From NCBI GenBank assembly GCA_001839685.1, contig MLAK01000679.1, positions 3,588-67,587 of the forward strand: a stretch of 64,000 nucleotides of DNA, given 5' to 3'. This stretch comes from Tritrichomonas foetus. Lineage: Eukaryota > Parabasalia > Tritrichomonadida > Tritrichomonadidae. This document shows positions 38,780 through 47,974 of the stretch, piece by piece. The position numbers and the translations under genes are program-made. The notes beneath the pieces were generated by a model. It saw nothing but the letters and a program-made list of their open reading frames with translations. It was not told where the DNA came from and did not search any database. Positions within the stretch are counted from its first letter, which is position 1; the number at the start of each line of letters is the position of its first letter.

Positions 38780-39805
38780 TTAAATATTGAAGAGTTGTTG
38801 CTTGTTCATGCTCCTGATTTTCGCCCTGAGTCTTTGACGTGCTTTCTTTTGTTGCTTCTTCAACTCTTCGATTTCGGCTGCTTGTCTTGCCATCAGTGTT
38901 TGGTACTGAGGGTTGTCGAGTGGTTCTGGGAAGTCTGGCGACAGATTTTGATTTGGTAGATCAAATCCTGGCTCAATTTCGGGCTGATCAAAGTCAATAA
39001 TGAGGGAATGCTCAAGAAGGTCAGCTGCAGAAGGCCTCAGCTCCTGTGGGAGAAGACAAACTGTGATGAAGTCTGCAATGACAGGATCATCCACTTTTGT
39101 GAGTGATGCAGGAAGGCCACCTTTACTAACTTTCATGTAGATCACCCCAACATTTCCACATTCGGCGTATGGCGTTTCTGCCGTCACCATTTCAAGCACG
39201 CATAGGCCAAACGACCAAATATCGGCTTTAGTGGTATATTTCCCTGAGTAAACCTCAGGCGCAGTATACGCGGGTGTTCCCAGACATGAAACAGCCTCAC
39301 CGGTTGGAATGGCCTTTGATAATCCAAAATCGCCGATCTTGACAATTCCTTCGCTGGCGTCGATAAAAAGGTTGTCACACTTCAAATCTCGATGAATGAC
39401 GGGTGGATCGTGGGTATGCATATAATCGAGCCCCTCGAGGACTTGCTTGCACCACTTCGATATGACTGAGCGAGAGGGACGACGAACAACATCACCAATA
39501 TACGATCTTATTGTTCCGTTCCTGAAAAATTCTGTAATGAAAACTAGGACTTTCCGCTTTTTGTCGATCCAAGCGTGGGACAGTCTGAGTATCCTTGGGT
39601 GTTCGAGCTGCTCGAGGAGTTTGATTTCGTTAAAAATCTGTTTAGTGTCGTTTTCCGAAAATCTTTCCAAGTGAATTTCGTTCCAGGCAACTTCGATGCC
39701 TTCTTCTTGGTCGTAAGCGCGATAAACAATCTTAAATGCTCCACTGCCAATAACTTCACAGCGCCTGTATCGGCCATCTGGTGCATGAATTGTTTCGTTT
39801 TGCAT
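38780..39805 (-). CDS. WNK-type protein kinase, 341 aa
   Basis: A serine/threonine kinase with the WNK hallmark. The glycine-rich loop reads GSGAFKIVYRAYD, with lysine 25 in the loop, while the usual beta-3 lysine is replaced (VAWNEI, Asn42). Animal WNKs use GRGSFKTVY and VAWCE in the same way, taking ATP contact from the loop lysine. Other elements are intact: Glu60, HRDLKCDN (138-145), DFG (159-161), GTPAYTAPEVY and WSFGLCVLEM. The kinase domain fills about 15-275; a short basic, coiled tail (KKQQKKARQRLRAKIRSM) follows, far shorter than animal WNK tails. WNKs respond to osmotic and chloride changes. The ATG at 39805 is preceded by TTTTCAGTAAAAA. Codon use has more G and C than its neighbours, as expected for a well-expressed gene. 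Confidence 0.92.
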   Translation of the reverse strand: MQNETIHAPDGRYRRCEVIGSGAFKIVYRAYDQEEGIEVAWNEIHLERFSENDTKQIFNEIKLLEQLEHPRILRLSHAWIDKKRKVLVFITEFFRNGTIRSYIGDVVRRPSRSVISKWCKQVLEGLDYMHTHDPPVIHRDLKCDNLFIDASEGIVKIGDFGLSKAIPTGEAVSCLGTPAYTAPEVYSGKYTTKADIWSFGLCVLEMVTAETPYAECGNVGVIYMKVSKGGLPASLTKVDDPVIADFITVCLLPQELRPSAADLLEHSLIIDFDQPEIEPGFDLPNQNLSPDFPEPLDNPQYQTLMARQAAEIEELKKQQKKARQRLRAKIRSMNKQQLFNI

Positions 39806-40186
39806 TTTTTACTGAAAATAGAAATGTCACTTTTATAAACGCAAACACTTTTTTTGTCTCCTTCGCTTTCACTTGCAAACTTTTTCTAAAAGTGACATAA
39901 AAACAAACTTTTTGACAAAAATTGTTGAGCCAATTTACCGATTTCAAAAGAAAGGAATAATACAGATTATTTAGCAGAAATGTGGTTATATTTAAACAAC
40001 ACTTTTCAATAATTTGACTTTCAATTTGACCTTAAATTTTTACCGTAAAACTGGTAGCGATAATCTTATCGTATTTATAAATGGTCGAAAATTACATAAC
40101 GATCAGATTTTCACAAGATCGATCAAAAAATTGAAAATGATGTAATTTTTTATTACTATCACATCATTAATCTGTGATAATATCTC
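39806..40186. other. Divergent intergenic region
   Basis: Shared upstream region of the WNK-type kinase gene (minus) and the glucosidase II beta gene (plus). It contains an initiator-like TCATTA (40164-40169) 17 bases before the ATG at 40187. I see nothing else. Confidence 0.4.
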
Positions 40187-41314
40187 ATGTTTCTCTTTTC
40201 CTTGATATGTGTTGATATGATATTTTATCCTGGTGTATCGATAGAGTCCTACCCTTTCCACCAGAAACATATCAATATTGCAGATCAAACATTTACTTGC
40301 TATGATCATTCAAAAGTTATTCCATTATCTAAATTAAATGACCACCATCGAGACTGTGATGATGGAAGTGATGAACTTGGAACTGCTGAGGGTCCTGAAG
40401 ATATTCCATTCTTTTGTAAAAACACACCTTACATATCCCAGTTTGTGAACAGAAGCCAAGTCGGAAATGGTGAGTGCATTTGTTGTGATGGATCCGATGA
40501 AATGTTTAATCCTAACGTTCAATGTCCAAATACTTGTGCTGAGCTTGACAAGCCACGACATTTATTATTGAACAAATTGAAAGGTGTGTACTATAATGGA
40601 ATTAAACATAAGAGTATTGCTGAAAGTGAAGGATATCGTTTATTCAATCGAACACAAAAAACAATTCATGATTATAGTGATCGTATTAATAAACTACAAA
40701 AAGAAATAGAATTAATCCAAGAAAATTCAACACTTATGGAGATGCTCCCAATTGCACAACAATATCCAATAATTGCAAAACTTTGGAAACTTCTTTTCTT
40801 TATTAAAAATGATGATCTCACTTATTCAGATGTTTTCAATGGAGCCCAAGGAAAAATTAATAACTTGGAAAGAAAAATCAATAATTACAATAATTCTATC
40901 CAAGCAATTCAATCAAAATATGCTATTATTAAAGAGCATGATTTACCTATTCAATTTACACCTTTAGTGAATGTAAGTTTCCCTTGGAAAGAATATAATA
41001 TGCTACTTTTCAAAGAATTTTTCAAAGGACAAACTTCAATCGGGAAATTTAAAGCATTTAATGAAGATTCACGTACTATTTTTTATGAAGATGGTGAATA
41101 TTGTCCAGAGATAAATGAGGGAATGAAAACCATTGTTAATTTGGAATGTTGGAATGAAGGATTGCTTTTCGAGGTGGTTGAGAAATCAAAATGCCTCTAT
41201 GAAGCACGTGTTGGTACCCAAGAAGTATGTGATGCAAAAGATTTAATGATGCTATCAAATATGACACATAAGGAGTTAATTGCTCTCAAGGAAAGAAATG
41301 GATTTCGAAAATGA
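40187..41314 (+). CDS. PRKCSH: Glucosidase II beta subunit, 375 aa
   Basis: The non-catalytic subunit of ER glucosidase II, which trims glucose from N-glycans in glycoprotein quality control. It starts with a short hydrophobic signal-like segment (MFLFSLICVDMIFYP). Two LDLa-type calcium sites follow: HRDCDDGSDELGTAEG and GNGECICCDGSDE, then CPNTCAELD, as in the family. A coiled-coil stretch (about 155-260) leads to a C-terminal mannose-6-phosphate receptor homology domain (YEDGEYCPEINEG, LECWNEGLLFEVVEKSKCLYEARVGTQEVC). The protein is shorter than animal subunits and has no HDEL-like end; it finishes ERNGFRK. Trichomonads are known to make glucose-free precursor glycans, so glucose would come from UGGT. 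Confidence 0.9.
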   Translation: MFLFSLICVDMIFYPGVSIESYPFHQKHINIADQTFTCYDHSKVIPLSKLNDHHRDCDDGSDELGTAEGPEDIPFFCKNTPYISQFVNRSQVGNGECICCDGSDEMFNPNVQCPNTCAELDKPRHLLLNKLKGVYYNGIKHKSIAESEGYRLFNRTQKTIHDYSDRINKLQKEIELIQENSTLMEMLPIAQQYPIIAKLWKLLFFIKNDDLTYSDVFNGAQGKINNLERKINNYNNSIQAIQSKYAIIKEHDLPIQFTPLVNVSFPWKEYNMLLFKEFFKGQTSIGKFKAFNEDSRTIFYEDGEYCPEINEGMKTIVNLECWNEGLLFEVVEKSKCLYEARVGTQEVCDAKDLMMLSNMTHKELIALKERNGFRK

Positions 41315-42281
41315 AAATTGTTTTTAATAAATTACAATATATAAAATTTATTCATATCTTTTTCTGCTCATATTCTTTTTATATATAAATATATTCAAGC
41401 AATTATAAACTTTTGATCCAATGATTTGATTGATAAATTTAACCACATCAATAATGAGAAATATTTGAAAAAATATCTGTGAATAATATAAAGATAACTT
41501 TATTCGAAAATAAAGCGAATCTCCCAAAATATTTTGTATCATCACATGAAAATTTCACTTGACTGAGATTATTCATACTGTAAAATATTAAATCTATGAA
41601 GTACTTTCCGGTTATAAAATAAATATCGATTAAAATATCCAAACGAATGCAAAAAGAGCAATTTATTCGTTAGTTTGAAAAGATATATCGATTCACAATT
41701 TTTTCAATAGCTAACAATTATTAAAAGAATTATTATTTATTGAATAGAAATCACTTAGGAATTAATTAATCGATTTGTAAAATGAATTTAAAGTATTCTA
41801 TACTTTATTTGTGATAAAATCATTGAATAGTGTTAATTATTTAATTTTTTTCAGAAGTTTTGGCGAGTATTCAATATTTTCAATATGATGAGAAATAGCT
41901 ATTCAATAATGAAAATAACTCTCAATTTTATCTTAGACGAAATAACTCTTTAATACCTCCCAAAACAGATGGAAATACCAGAGATGATTTAAAAATGTGT
42001 TTCTTTCATTAGATAACGTTTGAATTGGAAAAGGAAAAGAGGTCGAAACATTTGAGTGAAATTGTGATAAAATTAAGAATCCATTCAAACATGATTCTAT
42101 GAAGCTTCTCAAATTCTGACCGATAGGCGTTATAAAATTCGTAAATTTGATAACGACACACCGTAATTTATTTAAATTAAACCAAACATTTACAAATTCA
42201 AATTCTTAATCAACAGTCCTTCACTTTTTCACATAAAATGTATAACATTACGAAAAATTTGTGAGAAATTTGTTTATAAAA
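41315..42281. other. Gene-free region of about 1 kb before the ubiquitin-like gene
   Basis: AT-rich with no coding frame of substance. Near the right end are a strong initiator-like TCACTTTTTCAC (from 42222) and a short frame of eight codons, ATG at 42238 (MYNITKNL, then a stop), between it and the main ATG at 42282. Confidence 0.4.
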
Positions 42282-42899
42282 ATGATGGGGAAGGAAATTG
42301 AGATCCATGTTCAATGGAAGGAAAGCCTCAAAATCCCAGTTAAGGTTTCATCATTAATCACTCCGATTGAATTAGCAGAAATCAGTAAACCAGACAACAT
42401 CTACTACACGTCGCCAAAATTTTTATATAATGGAAGACTTCTCAACCATTCCTTATCGCTGGAAGCCCAACGTATTTCTAACAACTCGACAGTTATCATA
42501 TACGAACGCGGATTCTTTCCAACGATGTTTGATGATATCGACGTTCCATATATTCAGACTACGACATTTGTCGAGAAGATTTATTCCATCATTCTCGAAG
42601 TTCACAGAATTAAAGACCAACGCTACTCGTCAGTAGAGAGTCATCGGAGATCATATGGATTCCAGCTGATCAAAAATATTGATGACTATGAAGAACAGAT
42701 TGAGCAGGAGCCAACAGTTATTCCTAAAAAAGCAGAAAACGTATCAACGGCGCCTCTTCCCGTGTCAAATTCTGAAGCTGAAAATGATTTGGAAGAAGAA
42801 GAAGAAGGAAATGAAGAAGAATCAGGAATCTTCTTTGAAAATTTTGAAGAAGCAGGAAAATTCTTCACGAAGCACCCGTGGAGTGAATGGTCCTGGTGA
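42282..42899 (+). CDS. Ubiquitin-like-domain protein with acidic tail, 205 aa
   Basis: The N-terminal 80 residues look like a ubiquitin fold: KEIEIHVQWKESLKIPVKVSS as the first hairpin, then FLYNGRLLNHSLSLEAQRISNNSTVIIYE, matching the ubiquitin pattern of (L/I)-x-(Y/F)-x-G-(R/K)-x-L ... D-x-x-I-x-x-x-S-T-(L/V). A middle helical part follows and then an acidic segment (DLEEEEEGNEEESG) ending in HPWSEWSW. No C-terminal Gly-Gly, so it is not a conjugated modifier. It could be an adaptor. The open frame begins at a GTG (42261); the first in-frame ATG is 42282 (a second ATG follows immediately). An initiator at 42222 implies a leader of about 60 nt or a different 5' end. Confidence 0.68.
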   Translation: MMGKEIEIHVQWKESLKIPVKVSSLITPIELAEISKPDNIYYTSPKFLYNGRLLNHSLSLEAQRISNNSTVIIYERGFFPTMFDDIDVPYIQTTTFVEKIYSIILEVHRIKDQRYSSVESHRRSYGFQLIKNIDDYEEQIEQEPTVIPKKAENVSTAPLPVSNSEAENDLEEEEEGNEEESGIFFENFEEAGKFFTKHPWSEWSW

Positions 42900-43455
42900 T
42901 TCTATTTTTATATTTTAATGAAATTTTTCGGTTTTTTATTCTGGTCTTTTCCTACTTTTTCTTTTGATATATTATATCATATATAATATATGCTTTCATT
43001 TTTAGTTTCCATGGATTTTTCTCTGTAACAAGATCGTTGAACGATATTTATGAAATATTATATATTTTGTTTTTAAAATGTTTTTCATGCTAAATCTCAA
43101 TCAAATACATTTATTATTTACCTGAAGTTTTCATTCTTTCATTTGACCCTTAATTGATGCAAATTTTTGAATAATTATATTTTTTTTTTTGGACAGTCTT
43201 CTTCTCAATCATTTGTTATGAATCTAAGTTCTTAATTTAACATTTAACTCTAATTTAACGTTACCAAACTATACAATCCAACGAAACAATTCAATAAAAA
43301 TATGGAAATTTTTATCTTTTAGGCATTATTTAATTAAATTCATATAATCATTTAGAATAGCGTTATAGCATTCCCACAGTACAAAAACCTATTTTTGATT
43401 TTATTTATTTTTTTAAAAAATGAAGATTTTAAAATGAAAGTCGTGTTTAATAAAA
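42900..43455. other. Intergenic region between convergent genes
   Basis: AT-rich, with a TATATTATATCATATATAATATA stretch-like palindromic AT segment near 42967-42990 and T-runs. No gene is seen. Confidence 0.35.
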
Positions 43456-46400
43456 TTACCATTTTCTCTTGCGAATTGATCTTTGGAAGTCTATTTGCTG
43501 ATTCATTAGCTTAGTATCACGATCAATAACTGCGTACATATCTGCTATACCAATTCCAGTCTTGAGAGAAGTCTTCGCCTTTTCAGCTTCAGCGATCTTC
43601 CTTCTAATAATAAATAAGAACTCTCTAACAGACAAGAATGCCTGTTCAGATGATTGTTGAGCTTTTCCACCCATTTCCTTACATTGTGCAATGAGTGCTT
43701 CCATTGATGAAAAGACTATTCCACAGACAGATCTACCTAAGTATGGTGCTGGTGTTTCAATATTCATTACGGATGTGAAAAGTCTTTCAATTGCATCACA
43801 ACCAGTTGAAAGTTTTTGAATTGCTTCAATATTGGTTGTTTTGGCAACAATTAATTGTGAGAAAATAATAAATAAGTTTTCAGTATATTTCATTAAGAAT
43901 GATTGATAATCTGGTCTTAAATCAACATCAGAACGTTTCATATCTCTTTGCAATTTAGTTTTCATGGCAAGATCAACTTTATTCAAAAGAGTTTGGAATC
44001 TTCGCTTAAGAACAGAAATCATTAATGATACTTTTCTAAATGTTGTTGCTTGTGTTGCATCATTAAGAAGCTGTTCAGCAGCACGATTTGAATCTTGAAC
44101 GAGAACAAAATGATTAAATTCGGAAAGTGCTTTGGCGGCTGTGTAGAATCCTGGACGAGTTTGATGAAGCATTAAGAATCCGCCAAGTGATGCCAAATGT
44201 TCGGAATTCGTTGGTGATTCAATAACTAAGTTGATTGTTTTGGTAAATTCATCAATGAATGGTAAAAATTGTTTATCTCTTTTCATGTCATACGCTGATT
44301 CTTCTAAAAGTGTCTTGAATGCATCACGGCATTTAAGGAATGCTGAGTGACCAATTGAACCAGTACTTTCATTTTCAGCAAATTGTGTGAATACATTCAT
44401 AGTTCGCCACATGGTTAAGTTCAATTGGCGATATTTAGCAGCAGCTTCACGCTCATTCTTACGAAGGACTTTACGAACTTCAAGTGCACTTTTACCACAA
44501 ACTTCAGCAGATTTAGAGGCTGCTTTAATGGCGTCTGCAACATCCATTGCAGAATCAACTTCTTTGTATAAATCTTTAGTTGGATCACATGTATCTGTTA
44601 ATTTTCGAAGATGTTCAGGAACATTGGATTCAATAGTGAATGCCAATTCAAGAAGAGTTGCTGTTTTACCCATTGGCATCTGTGCAATGAACTTAGAAAG
44701 ATCAACATGGGTTGGTGATCCAATAAAGAGTGGTCCATTTTCACTAAGATAGTCAATGATTGGAAGAAGTGCGACTACGCGTGTATCACCTTCTTGGAAT
44801 GATCGAAGTTGCTTCTTAAGCTCGCCTGCTGGATTTAATGCCTTGTAAACATTATCTAATGTCTTTTGGCAACGTTGGGCAGCAGGTTCCATTGAGTTCA
44901 AACCATACGAACAAAAGTTTCTTTCAACATCACCTTTAAGGTCATTATATGCAAGAACAAGTGGTTCGTGTGTTGTTTTTGGTGCCATTTCAAGCAAATT
45001 GATTAAAGAAGCACGAAGTGTGCCTAAATCAGCTTCGGCCTTTTCAAGGTCATCAATTCTCTTTGATGAAAGTGATTCAATGAGTTGTCTAGAAGAGTTA
45101 AACAATTCACGTGGATCACTTGGATCTTTAGAAGTAATGTCGGTAGTCATTGGTTCAACAATTGTGACTGCTTTATGTTCTTTGAAGTATTTCTTGATTG
45201 CTTTTTCATTCTTTTTGATTTCTTTGTGCATTATTTCATAGAGATCGGAAATATATGGCTTATCAGGTGATGTTATCTTATCATTTAAGTTTCCACATTC
45301 ATTTGAGGACTTTAATATACTTGAGCAAATATGTAAAACACGTTTTGTATCTGTTGTGTAAGCATTAATGCTCGATACTTTCTTAATAAGATCATGAATA
45401 TTCTTCTTAAGTTTATCAATAAGATCTCTGCATGGCGAGGATTCATTGATCCATGATTCAATGAAGAGTAAAAATGTTGAAGAACGAAGGAATTCAATGA
45501 ATTCTGGTCTGACAGCAAAAAGCGGCTGTTGTTGCATAGATTTTTCGATTTCATTCACGACATCACCTTGTGTCTTCACGAAGAAAGCGGCAGCTGCTTT
45601 AAAGTCATTCTTTTGCTGTTCAAATTCTTGTTGTAAAGCTGCTTCAGCTTTTTTATCTTTCTTTCCAGTGGACATTTGGCCTGCCAATTGGTTAGCCATC
45701 GAAAGCTTAAGGACAGAGAAAAGTGTTCTCGTGTCTTCGAATGCTTTCATGAGTCTAACTGCGAGTTTTGGCTTATATGATGAGATAAACGAACATGTTG
45801 TCTTAATTGCGGAAAAGAGTTTTGCTGGTTCACGACCTGTCTTTTCTGAATTTTCTGCGTAATCATCAACAATTGGCTGCAAGGATTTAGCAAGGACATA
45901 AGATGCGCGAATAATTGTATAATTCAATTCGAGTCTTGGAACGTCTGAGAAAAGGTTATATCCAAGAATGAATGCTGGAACTTGGATAGATTTGTAAATT
46001 GCTCCACCTTGGCTGCCTGCGCTTCCAGAAGATCCTTTTTTAGTAAGAACAACAAGTGCTTGACGTCGACTCATGACGGTCTTGAAAATTTCATTCTTGT
46101 CTTCAATTCGACATTGTACTGTAGTTCTGCCTTGTGTTCCAGAAATTTCATACTCAAATTGAAGTTGTGATGGATCGTCCATTTTCGTTTCGAACATTTT
46201 GGCAATATCATATTCATCAATTAATGTTGCTGAATCTGGTTTGAATACACGTAAAGTTGAATAGTTGAGAGAAAACGTGACTTTCGCCGGTTTAACTTGA
46301 CGCTTCTTACTGACGGTACCACGGAGACCGTTACACACAATTGAAGAGAAGTGTTGTAATCCCATAATCATATCAACGCATTCTTTCATTGGATTCGATT

Positions 46401-47130
46401 TTTGTTTGGCTTGCTTGTACATATCGATGACAGATTTGAGGAGTGATTTAATGAATGATGAGTCGCCTCGGTGTTTCTTTGGAACTGAATCTTTAATTTT
46501 TTGATCATATTGTGGACGTTGGGCAGCTTTATATGGTCCGTAATTAACATACAAAATATACATAACAATCATCTGTTTATCTTTGAGTGTACACATGAGA
46601 GTTGAATCTAAGAAATCACGAATAAGTAAATCATAAATCGATTCGAGTGGAAGCAAGCGGAAAGCGAGATTTTTGGCATATGGAACTTGCTCAGAAATTG
46701 CTTCATCTTGGACAAGTTCTTTTGTTCCTGATAGAACTGTGTAAAACATTGGATCTAAAAGCTTATTTTTGATACAAATGTAGGCAAGTTTTTCAGCGAT
46801 GTATGATTCGTTGGAGACATCGACTTCATAGTGAGCAATTTCATTGTTTCCGTCCATTTGAATAAAATCGATTTTATATGTTTCGGGCAAAATTAAAATT
46901 TGATGTTGCGGTTTCAGTTCGAGCGATGAAATAACTTCTTCTGGTGCCACATATGTATATTTGTGTTGATCGTTTAGCATGTAAATTTGAGATGTTGCTT
47001 GGATATCGGGATATTTGGAAATCGCGAATTCGAGAATACTAGCTGCTTCTTTGTCTGTCTTGAAGCTGTGAGTGACATCTTCATATCCTGACTTGGGGAA
47101 TGAAAGACGTAAAGTAATTTCTTCAGACAT
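43456..47130 (-). CDS. Talin-like FERM protein, compact form, 1224 aa
   Basis: The N-terminal 410 residues resemble the talin head. Two ubiquitin-like lobes (F0/F1) come first (ITLRLSFPKSG..., then IDFIQMDGNNEIAHYEVDVS). A helical F2 follows with MYILYVNYGPYKAAQRPQYDQ and PKKHRGD, like the FGPH...PKEY segment of talin. F3 is a PTB/PH-like lobe: VTFSLNYSTLRVFKPDSATLIDEYDIAKM, like talin LLGITKECVMRVD...EWNLTNIKRW. The remaining 800 residues are helical bundles (rod-like), about half or less of the animal rod. No I/LWEQ actin-binding end is recognisable; the C-terminus is basic (SIRKRKW). Talin links integrin-type receptors to actin. The frame opens at GTG 47220, but TCACTT (47135-47140) lies 4 bases before the ATG at 47130, so that start is chosen. 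Confidence 0.83.
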   Translation of the reverse strand: MSEEITLRLSFPKSGYEDVTHSFKTDKEAASILEFAISKYPDIQATSQIYMLNDQHKYTYVAPEEVISSLELKPQHQILILPETYKIDFIQMDGNNEIAHYEVDVSNESYIAEKLAYICIKNKLLDPMFYTVLSGTKELVQDEAISEQVPYAKNLAFRLLPLESIYDLLIRDFLDSTLMCTLKDKQMIVMYILYVNYGPYKAAQRPQYDQKIKDSVPKKHRGDSSFIKSLLKSVIDMYKQAKQKSNPMKECVDMIMGLQHFSSIVCNGLRGTVSKKRQVKPAKVTFSLNYSTLRVFKPDSATLIDEYDIAKMFETKMDDPSQLQFEYEISGTQGRTTVQCRIEDKNEIFKTVMSRRQALVVLTKKGSSGSAGSQGGAIYKSIQVPAFILGYNLFSDVPRLELNYTIIRASYVLAKSLQPIVDDYAENSEKTGREPAKLFSAIKTTCSFISSYKPKLAVRLMKAFEDTRTLFSVLKLSMANQLAGQMSTGKKDKKAEAALQQEFEQQKNDFKAAAAFFVKTQGDVVNEIEKSMQQQPLFAVRPEFIEFLRSSTFLLFIESWINESSPCRDLIDKLKKNIHDLIKKVSSINAYTTDTKRVLHICSSILKSSNECGNLNDKITSPDKPYISDLYEIMHKEIKKNEKAIKKYFKEHKAVTIVEPMTTDITSKDPSDPRELFNSSRQLIESLSSKRIDDLEKAEADLGTLRASLINLLEMAPKTTHEPLVLAYNDLKGDVERNFCSYGLNSMEPAAQRCQKTLDNVYKALNPAGELKKQLRSFQEGDTRVVALLPIIDYLSENGPLFIGSPTHVDLSKFIAQMPMGKTATLLELAFTIESNVPEHLRKLTDTCDPTKDLYKEVDSAMDVADAIKAASKSAEVCGKSALEVRKVLRKNEREAAAKYRQLNLTMWRTMNVFTQFAENESTGSIGHSAFLKCRDAFKTLLEESAYDMKRDKQFLPFIDEFTKTINLVIESPTNSEHLASLGGFLMLHQTRPGFYTAAKALSEFNHFVLVQDSNRAAEQLLNDATQATTFRKVSLMISVLKRRFQTLLNKVDLAMKTKLQRDMKRSDVDLRPDYQSFLMKYTENLFIIFSQLIVAKTTNIEAIQKLSTGCDAIERLFTSVMNIETPAPYLGRSVCGIVFSSMEALIAQCKEMGGKAQQSSEQAFLSVREFLFIIRRKIAEAEKAKTSLKTGIGIADMYAVIDRDTKLMNQQIDFQRSIRKRKW

Positions 47131-47134
47131 TTGT

Positions 47135-47154
47135 AAGTGATATAAAAACCGCTT
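47135..47154 (-). promoter_or_regulatory. Core promoter of the talin-like gene
   Basis: On the minus strand AAGCGGTT (47147-47154, M3-like) is followed by TCACTT (47135-47140). Both lie within 24 bases of the ATG at 47130 and inside the longest open frame. This argues that the frame upstream of 47130 is not translated. Confidence 0.55.
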
Positions 47155-47974
47155 AATCGAATTCAAAAAGTAAGTTTCTCTTTTTATTTTCATCGATAAT
47201 AAACTATTCAAATTTATCACTCATAAAATTAGATTGCCACACAACTTTTTCAATACCATAAGAAAAGTTTATTTCTGAAAATGTTACCCAATTGTGTAAC
47301 TTCGGCTAAAGTGAAAAAAAGATGAAATACTTTGAAACATCATTATATTTATACCATTAGATAACTTGAACATGTAAAATCAATTATAACTTGAGATATG
47401 TATATTATTTATCTGATTCGAAATGTCATTTTTTTTCACACAGGTATATCAGAGTATTTATAAAGTTCAACATCTTGTTATTAATGTATATGAGGTTTTA
47501 ATACCATTATTTTTCTTTTAATACTCAAAAAAACCAACACACGAATTGTCTTATTCCAGAGATTTCTTTTTATTTAATATATTCACTCATATAACATATG
47601 CAGTTGTTGAATGATTGTATGAAAATAGAAAAAAGATATTCCCAATCAAACTTCATTTCATTGGAAATCTTGATTGTCATATTAAATATTTGTGTAAATA
47701 TCTTGCTAAAATGCAGATATAAGACTGAGCCTTTCCTTTTGGTTTAACTAAAACAATTCTGAGATAATTCTATTTTTGGCTATTAGCAATTTGCTATGCA
47801 TTTTCGCATTATTCAAAAAATTATTTGAGAATTCACAATTCTTTCAATACAAATTTCTAAAGATCATTTAGAAAATAGTATTATTTAAAAAGTTTGAAAT
47901 ATAATGAAAAAGTTTAAAAATATATTCAAAAAGTATTGGACACAAGAAAAAGTTTTGTTGTAAATTTATCATTC
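47155..47974. other. Divergent intergenic region of about 0.8 kb
   Basis: Between the talin-like gene (minus) and the PH/LRR gene (plus). AT-rich, no coding frame, no tandem repeat. An initiator-like TCATTC (47969-47974) directly abuts the ATG at 47975. Confidence 0.4.

Noticed and set aside
47131..47220. N-terminal extension of the talin-like frame
   Set aside because: TCACTT and AAGCGGTT promoter elements lie within it, and the conserved head begins after the ATG at 47130.
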